Below, piece by piece: positions 34,621-42,728 of a stretch of 64,000 nucleotides of DNA. The DNA is taken from positions 1 through 64,000 of the forward strand of contig CAZNMY010000016.1 in NCBI GenBank assembly GCA_964574325.1, written 5' to 3'. Source of the DNA: CAMDPA01 sp964574325. GTDB taxonomy: Bacteria; Pseudomonadota; Alphaproteobacteria; Rhizobiales; Hyphomicrobiaceae. The position numbers and the translations under genes are program-made. How positions within the stretch are numbered: position 1 is the first letter of the stretch; each line of letters opens with the position of its first letter. The notes under the pieces are model-generated. The model had not been told where the DNA came from and made no database searches. It saw only the letters and a list, made by a program, of their open reading frames with translations.

Positions 34621-35241
34621 TCAGATCTCGTCGAGACCGGGATAAGCAGCTGCCTTCAAAAGCCGCGCGAGATGAGCCGCATTGCTGGCCAGCATCCGTG
34701 TCGTGAGCAGTGTCTTCTCCGCCGGATGGTCCAGGTCCTTGTAGTCGATCTTGCCCATCGCTTCGCCGACCCAGTAGGTGCCGGAACCGGCCGCCAGCGT
34801 AAAGCCGACATCGTTCAGCGCTTGGAAGATTTCCGCGTGGCAGTGGTGAGCGCCGTCCTCGTTCCCGACGACTGCAACGACGGCCACCTTGCCGAAGCTC
34901 GGCATGCGGCCGCGGCTGTCCGTATCGCTTAGGAAGGCGTCCATTCGCTCGAGCACTCGCTTCGCCACACTCGACGGTTGACCGAGCCAGACCGGCGTTC
35001 CGAGCACGAGAATGTCGCAAAGCTTAATCTGCTCGAGCAGGTTCGGCCACTCATCACCTTCGCCTTCATCACTCTTTACGCCCGCCTTGATGTCGTGGTC
35101 GACGACACGCACGATCTGGCCGACCACTCCATGGGATTTCAACTCCTCCAAAACCTCCGCGAGGATTGTGTCGGTCGAGGAAGACGCTTGGTGCCGCTTG
35201 AGCGTGCAGTTGAGCGCGAGCGCCGTGAGATTTACCGCCAT
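34621..35241 (-). CDS. Flavodoxin-fold NAD(P)H-dependent FMN reductase-like protein
   Basis: About 206 residues. A start at 35241 (MAVNLTALALNCTLKR) follows GGAAGT. FMN-binding features of the fold are the first-strand ALNCTLKRHQASSSTD loop, LCDILVLGTPVWLGQPS and VGNEDGAHHCHAEIFQAL. It belongs to the NADPH-dependent FMN reductase/WrbA-like group, which keeps flavins or quinones reduced. It converges with ligD and diverges from egtB. A near-EcfG element precedes it at 35299-35323. Confidence 0.85.
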   Translation of the reverse strand: MAVNLTALALNCTLKRHQASSSTDTILAEVLEELKSHGVVGQIVRVVDHDIKAGVKSDEGEGDEWPNLLEQIKLCDILVLGTPVWLGQPSSVAKRVLERMDAFLSDTDSRGRMPSFGKVAVVAVVGNEDGAHHCHAEIFQALNDVGFTLAAGSGTYWVGEAMGKIDYKDLDHPAEKTLLTTRMLASNAAHLARLLKAAAYPGLDEI

Positions 35242-35298
35242 TGTACTTCCTATCAGCTTCATGCACGCAGAACTTCAGGAGAGCGAAAGCTCGACAGT

Positions 35299-35323
35299 AA
35301 CGCCTGAACCTGCATCGGGTTCG
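35299..35323 (-). promoter_or_regulatory. Near-match EcfG-type promoter (CGAAC-N16-CGTT)
   Basis: The minus strand reads CGAAC (35323-35319), 16 bases, CGTT (35302-35299), 58 bases upstream of the flavodoxin-like gene. One mismatch in the -35; spacing and -10 are exact. Confidence 0.35.
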
Positions 35324-35344
35324 ACCATGTGTCTCAAATCTCAG

Positions 35345-35370
35345 GGAACCAGAGCTTAATGACGGCCGTT
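35345..35370 (+). promoter_or_regulatory. EcfG-type promoter (GGAAC-N17-CGTT)
   Basis: GGAAC at 35345-35349 and CGTT at 35367-35370, 17-base spacer, 47 bases upstream of egtB. An exact match to the consensus. Confidence 0.7.
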
Positions 35371-35417
35371 GTCCGGTATCTGCTCACGACGTCAGAACTT
35401 CGACAGCGGATGGGAAA

Positions 35418-36701
35418 ATGGGCGATAGTGCCGTGCGAGCCGCGCCGTGCGCTGCGTTGGAGCGGCGGCTTTTCGAGACGAGGCGGGTGTCGCTCGAGCT
35501 TGTCGACCCGCTGACCAGCGAGGACATGGTCGTCCAGGCGACGGACGACGCCAGCCCGACGAAATGGCACCTCGCGCACGTCTCCTGGTTCTTCGAGACA
35601 TTCGTTCTGTCGCGCCATCTGCCCGGCTATCGCCTGTTCGATCCAGCTTTTCAGTATTGTTTCAACTCGTACTATGAGACCGAGGGGCCCCGTCATCCGC
35701 GGTCCCGGCGTGGACTTCTGTCGCGTCCCTCGACAGAGCGGGTGCTCGCGTATCGCAATCATGTCGACGCAGGCCTCGACGATCTGTGTGAACGGCGCGT
35801 GACAGCAATCCCCGAAGTTGCGCGGCTGGTCGAGATCGGGATCAATCACGAGCAGCAACATCAGGAACTGTTGCTGACCGACATTCTTGCACTGTTCGCA
35901 GCCAATCCGCTCCGACCTGCCTACCGCCCCCGCGGTCCACATGCAAACCCGAACGCGGAAGTTCCCGTGTCGGCCGGTTGGGTGGATTTCTGCGGAGGTG
36001 TGTTCGACATCGGCCACGCGGGCGACAGCTTTGCGTGGGACAACGAGAGCCCGCAACATCAGATGATCGTGGCGCCGTTTCGCATCGCCGATCGTCTCGT
36101 CACCAACGGCGAGTGGCTCGAGTTCATGGCGGACGGCGGTTATCGTTCGCCGCTGCTTTGGCTGTCGGACGGCTGGGGCGCCGTGCAACAGGGCGGGTGG
36201 AACGCACCCCTTTATTGGGAGCAGCAGGACAGCGCGTGGCTCGCTTGCTCGCTCGAGGGTCCGCAACCGATCGACACGGCGGCCCCCGTCGCACACGTGA
36301 GCTATTACGAGGCAGATGCGTTCGCGCGGTGGGCCGGCAAGCGGCTGCCGACGGAGTTCGAGTGGGAAATCGCAGCGAGAGGCCTCAGCGTTGAAGGAAA
36401 CGATCTCAGCCGGGGGCACCTGCGCCCCAAAGCCGCCGCCGCGTCGACGGGTAGGCCGCAACAGATGTTCGGCGACGTCTGGGAATGGACGCAGAGCGCG
36501 TATCTGGCCTACCCCGGCTACCGTTCGGCAGCCGGTGCGCTTGGCGAATACAATGGAAAGTTCATGGTCGGCCAACACGTGCTCCGCGGCGGCTCCTGCG
36601 TGACGCCGACGGGGCACATCCGCCCTACTTACCGCAACTTCTTCTATCCTCACCAGCGCTGGCAGTTCACGGGACTGCGGCTCGCCTCGGAGTTCGATTG
36701 A
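35418..36701 (+). CDS. egtB: Ergothioneine biosynthesis sulfoxide synthase EgtB
   Basis: The 427-residue protein has an N-terminal DinB-like domain with the iron-binding histidines in TKWHLAHVSWFFETF and NHEQQHQELLLTDI. A C-terminal formylglycine-generating-enzyme fold follows (PQHQMIVAPFRIADRLVTNG, RLPTEFEWEIAAR, FGDVWEWTQSAY, RGGSC). EgtB joins trimethyl-histidine to cysteine or gamma-glutamylcysteine using iron and oxygen. It overlaps egtD by one base (TGATG), making a clear two-gene operon. Ergothioneine is a thiol antioxidant, which fits the stress promoter upstream. Confidence 0.92.
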   Translation: MGDSAVRAAPCAALERRLFETRRVSLELVDPLTSEDMVVQATDDASPTKWHLAHVSWFFETFVLSRHLPGYRLFDPAFQYCFNSYYETEGPRHPRSRRGLLSRPSTERVLAYRNHVDAGLDDLCERRVTAIPEVARLVEIGINHEQQHQELLLTDILALFAANPLRPAYRPRGPHANPNAEVPVSAGWVDFCGGVFDIGHAGDSFAWDNESPQHQMIVAPFRIADRLVTNGEWLEFMADGGYRSPLLWLSDGWGAVQQGGWNAPLYWEQQDSAWLACSLEGPQPIDTAAPVAHVSYYEADAFARWAGKRLPTEFEWEIAARGLSVEGNDLSRGHLRPKAAAASTGRPQQMFGDVWEWTQSAYLAYPGYRSAAGALGEYNGKFMVGQHVLRGGSCVTPTGHIRPTYRNFFYPHQRWQFTGLRLASEFD

Positions 36702-37663
36702 TGGTGCTCGCTACGACACAGAAGCCAGACACGAGGCAGCGCGAGGCGATTGACGAGTTCAGAGACGATGTCCTCGGCGGCTTGGCGAAGCCGCGCAAGA
36801 CTCTTCCTTGTCGCTACCTTTACGACGCGCGTGGAAGCGAGCTGTTCGAAGCGATCACGAACCTTCCGGAATACTATCCCACTCGCACCGAGCGCAGCAT
36901 CCTCGAAACCAATGCCGAGGAGATCGCCGCGCTCGTACCCGAGGGTGGCGTGCTCGTCGAGTTCGGCTCTGGCTCCAGTGTCAAAACCGAAATTCTGCTC
37001 GCGAAGCTGCCGCGCATCTCTGCCTACGTCGCGATAGATGTTTCGTCGAGCGCTCTGGAAGGCGCGCAAGATCGCCTCCGCAAGCGCTTTCCTCACCTCG
37101 AAATTCGCACCATACACGGCGATTTCTCACGGTCGTTGGTATTTCCACCCGACATTGCAGCGCGTCACATCACGGGATTTTTCCCGGGCTCCACCATCGG
37201 CAACCAGACGCCTCGTGAGGCACTCGAGCTACTGATCGCGTTGCGCAAGCTGGTCGGCCCAATGGGGCAGCTGATTGTCGGGGTGGATGTGAAAAAGGAC
37301 GTGCGAACGCTAATCGCTGCGTATGATGACGCGGCCGGCATTACCGCTGCGTTCAATCTCAATCTGCTTGCCAGGATCAATCGCGAACTCGGCGCCGACT
37401 TCGATCTCGCTCGCTTCGAGCACCGTGCGCTGTATGATCCACGCGAAGGGCGCATCGAAATGCACCTGAAAAGCATCGCCGCCCAAAACGTGACGATATG
37501 GGACGAGTGCATCCACTTCGCGGCTGGCGAAAGCATCCACACCGAGAGCTCCTACAAATACACTATAGAGGAGTTCCAGAAGTTGGCGCGCCGTGCCGGA
37601 TGGGAGCCAGCACGCGTCTGGATCGACCCCAAAGCCATGTTCACCGTGCACGGCCTCGCATGA
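36701..37663 (+). CDS. egtD: L-histidine N(alpha)-methyltransferase EgtD
   Basis: A 320-residue SAM-dependent enzyme that trimethylates histidine to hercynine, the first step toward ergothioneine. Visible family features are RKTLPCRYLYDARGSELFEA, LPEYYPTRTERSIL, the SAM-binding VEFGSGSSVKTEILL, FPGSTIGNQTPREAL and HTESSYKYTIEEF near the end. The start at 36701 overlaps the egtB stop. A longer frame upstream lies inside egtB and is not coding. Confidence 0.93.
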   Translation: MVLATTQKPDTRQREAIDEFRDDVLGGLAKPRKTLPCRYLYDARGSELFEAITNLPEYYPTRTERSILETNAEEIAALVPEGGVLVEFGSGSSVKTEILLAKLPRISAYVAIDVSSSALEGAQDRLRKRFPHLEIRTIHGDFSRSLVFPPDIAARHITGFFPGSTIGNQTPREALELLIALRKLVGPMGQLIVGVDVKKDVRTLIAAYDDAAGITAAFNLNLLARINRELGADFDLARFEHRALYDPREGRIEMHLKSIAAQNVTIWDECIHFAAGESIHTESSYKYTIEEFQKLARRAGWEPARVWIDPKAMFTVHGLA

Positions 37664-38245
37664 TGAGAGTCGAGGGACCAGTATGGCTGCACTCGACGCG
37701 TTACGGCCGAATGTGCACGACCAAACCGCCCGACCGGACAATCGAGGTACGAAACTCTTCAGGATTGCTCAAGGGTTCGTGCGGGGAGCGGCTTTGCCAA
37801 GCGTCTGTTGCGCGAGAGCGGAAATACGCTCGAGTCGACGCGGCCCCGATGCGTCGCCGAGCGATATGAAATCAATACAGCGGCACATGCGCCACATACG
37901 TCGACGACCCCGCGCGGAGCCATCGGCCGTATCGGCCGCGGTTCTGATCAAGGCATCGAGACACCTGCACAGGAGCACGGTGACCGTCCGTAAGACGTCG
38001 AACCGACACGTGTCGGGTGGCGTGCAACCGTGTATCGGCTGGCTCGTCCGCTGATGCGACCCCGCTGCAACACGGTGACCAGACGAGGGCGGAGGCCCGC
38101 CCGCTTCCGCCCTCGACCAGATCCGCGCTTGGTGGGCCGCACAGCATGACGTTCGCCCGCACCTATCGAGCACTGACGTTGCTGCTCTCGGCCATCGAAC
38201 CAACATGGGCTCCGAGCGTTGTAAGAGGAGTCGCGTCTCCAGCCA
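37664..38245. other. Intergenic stretch without a supported gene
   Basis: About 580 bases between egtD and the Crp/Fnr-type gene. The open frames on both strands are Arg/Ala-rich low-complexity translations with no family signature. No EcfG-type promoter or strong terminator was recognised here. Confidence 0.4.
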
Positions 38246-38974
38246 ATGACGTCCATGATGCCCTCTCGGCAAATCCGCACGAATCAAGTTTTATTGAGAT
38301 TACGGCCGGCGGACCGCACGCTCGTAGAGCGCCACTTGAACCCCGTCGAGCTGGCGCCGGGCGCGGTACTCTACGAACAAGGTGAACCGATCTCGACAGT
38401 GTACTTTCCGTTGTGCGGCCAGGTCTCACTTGTTGTTGTTGCTGCAGACGGGCGGGAGACCGAAAGCGCGGCTATAGGCAACGAAGGCGTGGTCGGACTA
38501 GGAGGCTGCATCTCTGGGGGAACCTCGTTTACGCATCAAAGGGTCCAGCTGCCCGGAGCAGCCATGCGCATAGCGCGCGATCCGTTTGTCGAAGCCTTGG
38601 AGTTCAGTAGCACTCTCCGCGGAGCGCTCGCGGCGCATTACGACGCGTTTGCCGCTCAGCTGCTGCAATCGGCGTTTTGTCTCGGCAATCACCAAGCGTT
38701 GGAGAGGGTCGCACGCTGGTTGTTGACCGCCTACGATACGGTCGAGGAAGACGGGCTAGCGCTCACCCAGGACACGGTTGCACGGGCACTAGGGCTCACC
38801 CGTCCGACGATCACTCTTGCGTTGAATCACGCCAGCGCTGCCGGTGTGCTCCGCGTCGAGCGCGGCCGCCTCGTACTTCTGAATCGGCGAGGTCTCGAAT
38901 CTCTCGCCTGCTCCTGCTACTCGATCATTCGGGCAAACTTCAACCGCTCCGATGTTAGCCAGTCGACAGAATAG
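38246..38974 (+). CDS. Crp/Fnr-family transcriptional regulator
   Basis: The 242-residue product has a cyclic-nucleotide-binding-like beta-barrel (LAPGAVLYEQGEPISTVYFP, SLVVVAADGRETESAAIG) and a C-terminal winged helix with LTQDTVARALGLTRPTITLA. There is no N-terminal cysteine cluster, so it is not an Fe-S FNR. It resembles the group of alphaproteobacterial regulators whose effector is unknown. The start codon could be the ATG at 38246 or those at 38255/38258; no strong ribosome-binding sequence helps. Confidence 0.83.
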   Translation: MTSMMPSRQIRTNQVLLRLRPADRTLVERHLNPVELAPGAVLYEQGEPISTVYFPLCGQVSLVVVAADGRETESAAIGNEGVVGLGGCISGGTSFTHQRVQLPGAAMRIARDPFVEALEFSSTLRGALAAHYDAFAAQLLQSAFCLGNHQALERVARWLLTAYDTVEEDGLALTQDTVARALGLTRPTITLALNHASAAGVLRVERGRLVLLNRRGLESLACSCYSIIRANFNRSDVSQSTE

Positions 38975-39465
38975 GATGCGCAATCCCATCTAGGGCTGGC
39001 GTGCGAGCGGTTCGGTCCCGGAGGTCGAACAGCTCCGCCCGGTTCCATGAGAACCGGGAGGCGGGCGAAAACCGCGAAGCTCGCCCGATCCGCTGCCTTG
39101 TTCCCCCGGCCCCCCTACAACGCAACGGAATGTTCCCATGCGCGCCTGTCGTTGTCTGTTCGCCAGTCGACACAGCGAGGCGAAGCGACACCGCGGCAAG
39201 CGCCCGACCAATGCCGGAGCGCTCGGCTACGTGCGAGCAGTCACCAGTCCGTCCGAGAAATAGAATGTGAGGCCCGGCCCCCAGGAGAACCGACGAGCGC
39301 CCCGCCAGGGCCGGCAAGCATTTGGCCCGGCTTCGGGCAAGAGCCTCGAACCTCTCGGAGTGTCAGAGAACACCAGCTTCGAGCATCACGCGTGGAACCG
39401 AAAGCGCTTCCGACGACTTGTTTCGAAGACCAATCACTTCACGCTTCGATCGGAGCAATAGCACT
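38975..39465. other. Intergenic stretch without a supported gene
   Basis: About 490 bases between the Crp/Fnr-type gene and the small secreted protein. Frames here lack family signatures. A short inverted repeat (CCGGGAGG and flanks near 39030-39060) is present but has no T-run. Confidence 0.35.
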
Positions 39466-39831
39466 ATGCGGACTATTTGCACGCTAATGCTGGCAATCGC
39501 GTTCGTTGGCGACGCGGCGCTCGCGCAGACAACGCCCCAAACCCCAGCGATCAAAGACCCCTCTGTTCGAAATGCTCCGCCGGATCGCGGAACCACTGGT
39601 CGCGGAACCGGCACTGAAGGCGTAGCCGCAATCGCGCCGCTCTCTGTGCTCGAGAACGGAGCGAACAGCTTTACAGAAGCCCAAGCGCGATCGCGACTGG
39701 AGAGTGTCGGTTTCACGAATATCACCGAGTTCCAGAAAGACGCGCAGGGCATCTGGCGGGGCAAGGCAATGCGCGAAGGCCGATCTGTCAGTGTCGGACT
39801 GGACTACCAAGGCACGATCGGCAGCCAGTGA
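39466..39831 (+). CDS. Small secreted protein with PepSY-like C-terminus
   Basis: A 121-residue protein with a signal peptide (MRTICTLMLAIAFVGDAALA, cleavage after ALA), a Pro/Thr/Gly-rich linker and a C-terminal region FTEAQARSRLESVGFTNITE...IWRGKAMREGRSVSVGLD that looks like a PepSY or similar small periplasmic fold. GGAG lies 13 bases before the ATG. Probably a periplasmic envelope protein; no function can be assigned. Confidence 0.65.
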   Translation: MRTICTLMLAIAFVGDAALAQTTPQTPAIKDPSVRNAPPDRGTTGRGTGTEGVAAIAPLSVLENGANSFTEAQARSRLESVGFTNITEFQKDAQGIWRGKAMREGRSVSVGLDYQGTIGSQ

Positions 39832-39866
39832 GCCTCGACCTCGGAACGCACAATCGGAGTAAGCAC

Positions 39867-40541
39867 ATGAGAATCATCACCGCACTCTTCGACACCTACG
39901 AAGCTGCCGGCCGAGCAGTCAACGCACTCCGCAGCTCAGGTGTGGCGAACGACGACATCTCTATCGTGGCGAACCACGAGGCCCGCGGATCGACCGCCAC
40001 CGCCGCTTCGAACGCCGACGACGGTGCGAGTGGCGCAGGCACAGGTGCCGCAGTCGGGGCTGCATTGGGTGGTGGAGCGGGCATGTTGGCTGGGCTGGGA
40101 ATGCTTGCGATTCCGGGATTGGGTCCGCTTGTCGCCGCAGGTTGGCTCGCTGCTACTTTGACCGGCGCCGTGGCTGGCGGGGCAGCCGGCGGACTCATTG
40201 GCGGGTTGACTGGGGCAGGCCTCCCGGAAGAGGCTGCGCACAAATATGCCGAAGGAATTCGGCGGGGCGGAACGCTCGTTACGGTTCGGGCAGCTGAAGG
40301 ACAGGTCGATCGGGCGGCTCAAATCCTCGATGAGCAAGGAGCGGTCGACATCGATGAACGCTCCGCGGCTTGGCGGCGCGACGGCTGGAGCGGCCGTTTC
40401 GAGGATTCTGCAGCTTCGTCGCCGTCTCTGGCGACGTCAGTGCCGGATACGACGCCCGCACGGCGGCGCGCTCGCGACTTCCCCGCAAACGAACCCGATG
40501 ATCGCCGCCGCACTGGAACAGACAGCAGTCATCGTGCGTGA
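39867..40541 (+). CDS. Glycine-zipper membrane stress protein (17M-like N-terminus)
   Basis: About 224 residues from an ATG at 39867 after GGAG. The N-terminus (MRIITALFDTYEAAGRAVNA, VANDDISIVANH) resembles the general-stress-protein-17M/DUF1269-type fold. A Gly/Ala-rich membrane segment follows (about 60-130; GAAVGAALGGGAGMLAGLG and AVAGGAAGGLIGGLTGAG), then EEAAHKYAEGIRRGGTLVTV and a disordered C-terminus. Glycine zippers suggest membrane association. Its place among EcfG-regulon genes supports a stress role, although no exact EcfG site precedes it. Confidence 0.72.
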   Translation: MRIITALFDTYEAAGRAVNALRSSGVANDDISIVANHEARGSTATAASNADDGASGAGTGAAVGAALGGGAGMLAGLGMLAIPGLGPLVAAGWLAATLTGAVAGGAAGGLIGGLTGAGLPEEAAHKYAEGIRRGGTLVTVRAAEGQVDRAAQILDEQGAVDIDERSAAWRRDGWSGRFEDSAASSPSLATSVPDTTPARRRARDFPANEPDDRRRTGTDSSHRA

Positions 40542-40700
40542 GTCTGGTCGACGGAACTGGTGGGCCAGCGCGGAGCATTCTTCGCGTTCGCACGCCAATT
40601 CTCGGCTTTGCACGTTGAACGGAGCGGACGGACGCCGGCCGGATCGAAGATCGTCGGTCAGCAAGTGTATGGGTGCCTGACGAAAATGACGGAATGCGCC

Positions 40701-40725
40701 GCGGCCCTCGACGATCGAGGGCCGC
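40701..40725. terminator. Bidirectional hairpin between convergent genes
   Basis: GCGGCCCTCGA (40701-40711) and TCGAGGGCCGC (40715-40725) form an 11-base-pair stem with a three-base loop, between the plus-strand stress gene ending at 40541 and the minus-strand sigma gene ending at 40790. Confidence 0.6.
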
Positions 40726-40789
40726 GCTTCTGTTCGAGCAGCGTCTCAAAGACGCGCCTTCCGAGGAGGGAATCGCGATTTACTCACCC

Positions 40790-41392
40790 TCAACCGACGC
40801 TGGCGTGCGCACCGTCGAAGACTATTGCTCCGAACAGCGGCTCGGAGCCGTAGTCAGCGCCGGAGGCTACGCCGAGCAGCTGGACCAATCGCGTGCGCCC
40901 CCGGTTCACCCGGCTCTTGATGGTACCCACCGCACAGCCGCTGATCTCAGCCGCCTCCTCGTAGGAAAAGCCGGCGGCGCCGATCAGGAGCAGAGCCTCT
41001 CGCTGGTCCACCGGCAGCTTGTCGAGTGCCGCACGGAAATCGTGCATGTCGAGCCTGGTCAGCTGCTCCGGCAGCACGGCGAGGCGGGCCGCCATGTTGC
41101 CTTCCGCGTCCTCGATCTCGCGCCGCCGCTTGCGCAGTGACGAGAAGTACGTATTGCGTGCAATGGTGAACAGCCAGGCACGCAGATTGGTGCCTTCATT
41201 GAACTGGTCGAGGTGGCTCCAGGCCCGCAGCAGCGTGTCCTGCACCAAGTCGTCGCCGCGGTCGACGTCGCCGCACAGCGAGATCGAGAATGCCCGCAGT
41301 TGCGGCAGCGTGGCGAGCAGGTCGCGCTTCAGCTCTGCCGAACATACGCCAGTCTCAGACGTCGAGATGACGCCAACGTCATTACTCGGCAT
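40790..41392 (-). CDS. EcfG-like ECF sigma factor (ECF15-type)
   Basis: A 200-residue sigma-70-family factor. Region 2 reads FSISLCGDVDRGDDLVQDTL and GTNLRAWLFTIARNTYFSSL; region 4 reads LPVDQREALLLIGAAGFSYE and GCAVGTIKSRVNRGRTRLVQ. These match EcfG, the sigma factor of the alphaproteobacterial general stress response, normally held by NepR and freed by PhyR. The ATG at 41392 was chosen over a long upstream extension of low complexity. An exact EcfG-type promoter lies 36 bases upstream, so it probably activates itself. No nepR gene is adjacent and phyR is 12 kb away, so it may be a second EcfG copy. Confidence 0.87.
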   Translation of the reverse strand: MPSNDVGVISTSETGVCSAELKRDLLATLPQLRAFSISLCGDVDRGDDLVQDTLLRAWSHLDQFNEGTNLRAWLFTIARNTYFSSLRKRRREIEDAEGNMAARLAVLPEQLTRLDMHDFRAALDKLPVDQREALLLIGAAGFSYEEAAEISGCAVGTIKSRVNRGRTRLVQLLGVASGADYGSEPLFGAIVFDGAHASVG

Positions 41393-41428
41393 GGAACCCC
41401 CGATCGTGACTCTACCGAATGCGAGGAC

Positions 41429-41453
41429 AACGCAGGGCGAGGTGATCCGTTCC
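41429..41453 (-). promoter_or_regulatory. EcfG-type promoter of the sigma gene
   Basis: The minus strand reads GGAAC (41453-41449), 16 bases, CGTT (41432-41429), 36 bases before the sigma ATG. An exact match, suggesting autoregulation. Confidence 0.7.
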
Positions 41454-41664
41454 AGAAGCTCAGTCACGCACGCGCCCGCGGGCACGCGCGAGGTGACCGA
41501 CTTGCCCAAGCTGAAAGTGCGCGTGCAGAGCGCCAGCGACGGCGGCGCACGTGGGTCTTCATCAGTGAGGCTCGAAAGTGAGCATTCAGCGGTCAGCATC
41601 GACGCGGGCGAACGAACTGTCGCCTCGGTGGCGCGTTGAGCTTCTGTTACCACCGGAGCTATAC

Positions 41665-42273
41665 GTGTCGGAACCAAACCAAAGCTTCAGCGAGACAGCA
41701 GCGGCATTCATCAAGACCGCCAAATCCCACGACCTCACGATTGCTACTGTGGAATCGTGCAGCGCCGGCGCGCTCGCCGCTGCGCTTGCCCAGGTGCCGG
41801 GTGCCGGCGAAGTGCTGCACGGCGGCTTCGTCACCTACAGCAAGGCGCAGAAGATCGCGCTCGGTGTTCCGTCGAAATTACTGGCCGAGGAGACGGCCGT
41901 GAGCATGGCAGTTGCCGAGGCCATGGCACGGAACGCGCTCGACCATACGCCCGCCGACATGGCGATCGCGATCACCGGGGTCGCAGGACCGGAGCCGGAT
42001 GAGGATGGCAATCCCGTCGGACAGATATTCGTCGCTTCCGCCCGGCGTTGCGGCGGCGTACTGGCTTCGGGTCACTGCTTCGACGGCGACCACGCTGCGA
42101 TCTGCACAAGTGCCATGCACGCGGCGCTCGAGGTGGCAGAAGCGCTGATGGGGACGCCAAGAGACAATTGCTCTCTGAAGGAGGAGGAGGACGCCGCCTC
42201 AAGCGATCGGCCAGTCGATCGCGGGCCCGGCTCCAGACGCGGCAGATCCTCCGCGATCAGATCCCCGAGATAG
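41665..42273 (+). CDS. CinA-family nicotinamide-nucleotide amidohydrolase
   Basis: The roughly 202-residue protein has the CinA C-terminal domain: TIATVESCSAGALAAALAQV with the serine of the active site, GAGEVLHGGFVTYSKAQKI, AIAITGVAGPEPDEDGNPVG and a closing AALEVAEALM. PncC-type members deamidate NMN to nicotinate mononucleotide in pyridine-nucleotide recycling. A GTG at 41665 preceded by GGAG is the likely start; an earlier GTG at 41578 lies across the sigma-gene promoter. The last 40 residues are polar and not part of the usual domain. Confidence 0.82.
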   Translation: MSEPNQSFSETAAAFIKTAKSHDLTIATVESCSAGALAAALAQVPGAGEVLHGGFVTYSKAQKIALGVPSKLLAEETAVSMAVAEAMARNALDHTPADMAIAITGVAGPEPDEDGNPVGQIFVASARRCGGVLASGHCFDGDHAAICTSAMHAALEVAEALMGTPRDNCSLKEEEDAASSDRPVDRGPGSRRGRSSAIRSPR

Positions 42274-42320
42274 CGCTCGAGCATGCCAATGCCACCAGGT
42301 GATGCCCACCTCCTTCGAGA

Positions 42321-42683
42321 TCACTTCGGCAATCCGAGCAGGCTGCGAAGAGTTTTCAGCAGCGTGGAATGATCAACGGGCTTGGCCAGCCTCGGCGCGT
42401 CGGCCAAGGTCGGCGGAACGTCGAGCGCCGAGCCGAAGCCGGTCAGCATCAAGAATGGCACTTCACGCGTGCGCAGCGCCTCCGCGATCGGCCACACATA
42501 CGAGCCGCCGAGGTTGACGTCGAGCACGGCGCCGTCCAGCCGCTCGCGCGCCAGCACCATGCCGTCTTCGAGCGATATCGCCGGACCGACGACCTCATAG
42601 CCGGCGTCGACCAGGGCGTCCTGCGTATCGAGCGCGATCAAGGCGTCATCTTCGACGAGCAGAATGCGTTGTTCATTGCTCAT
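42321..42683 (-). CDS. Single-domain response regulator
   Basis: A 120-residue receiver: RILLVEDDALIALDTQDALV (acidic pocket), phospho-Asp in GAVLDVNLGG, threonine in FLMLTGFGSA and lysine in RLAKPVDHS. It follows the 1178-residue hybrid kinase by 45 bases on the same strand and ends the photoreceptor operon. Likely a phospho-acceptor or phosphate sink for that kinase. Confidence 0.87.
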   Translation of the reverse strand: MSNEQRILLVEDDALIALDTQDALVDAGYEVVGPAISLEDGMVLARERLDGAVLDVNLGGSYVWPIAEALRTREVPFLMLTGFGSALDVPPTLADAPRLAKPVDHSTLLKTLRSLLGLPK

Positions 42684-42728
42684 GGCGTTGTACCCCAGCG
42701 ACCTGTCGATCTCGACGACTGAACCAAC

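Noticed and set aside
37593..38287. Open frames on both strands after egtD
   Set aside because: Biased composition, no start signal and no recognisable family.
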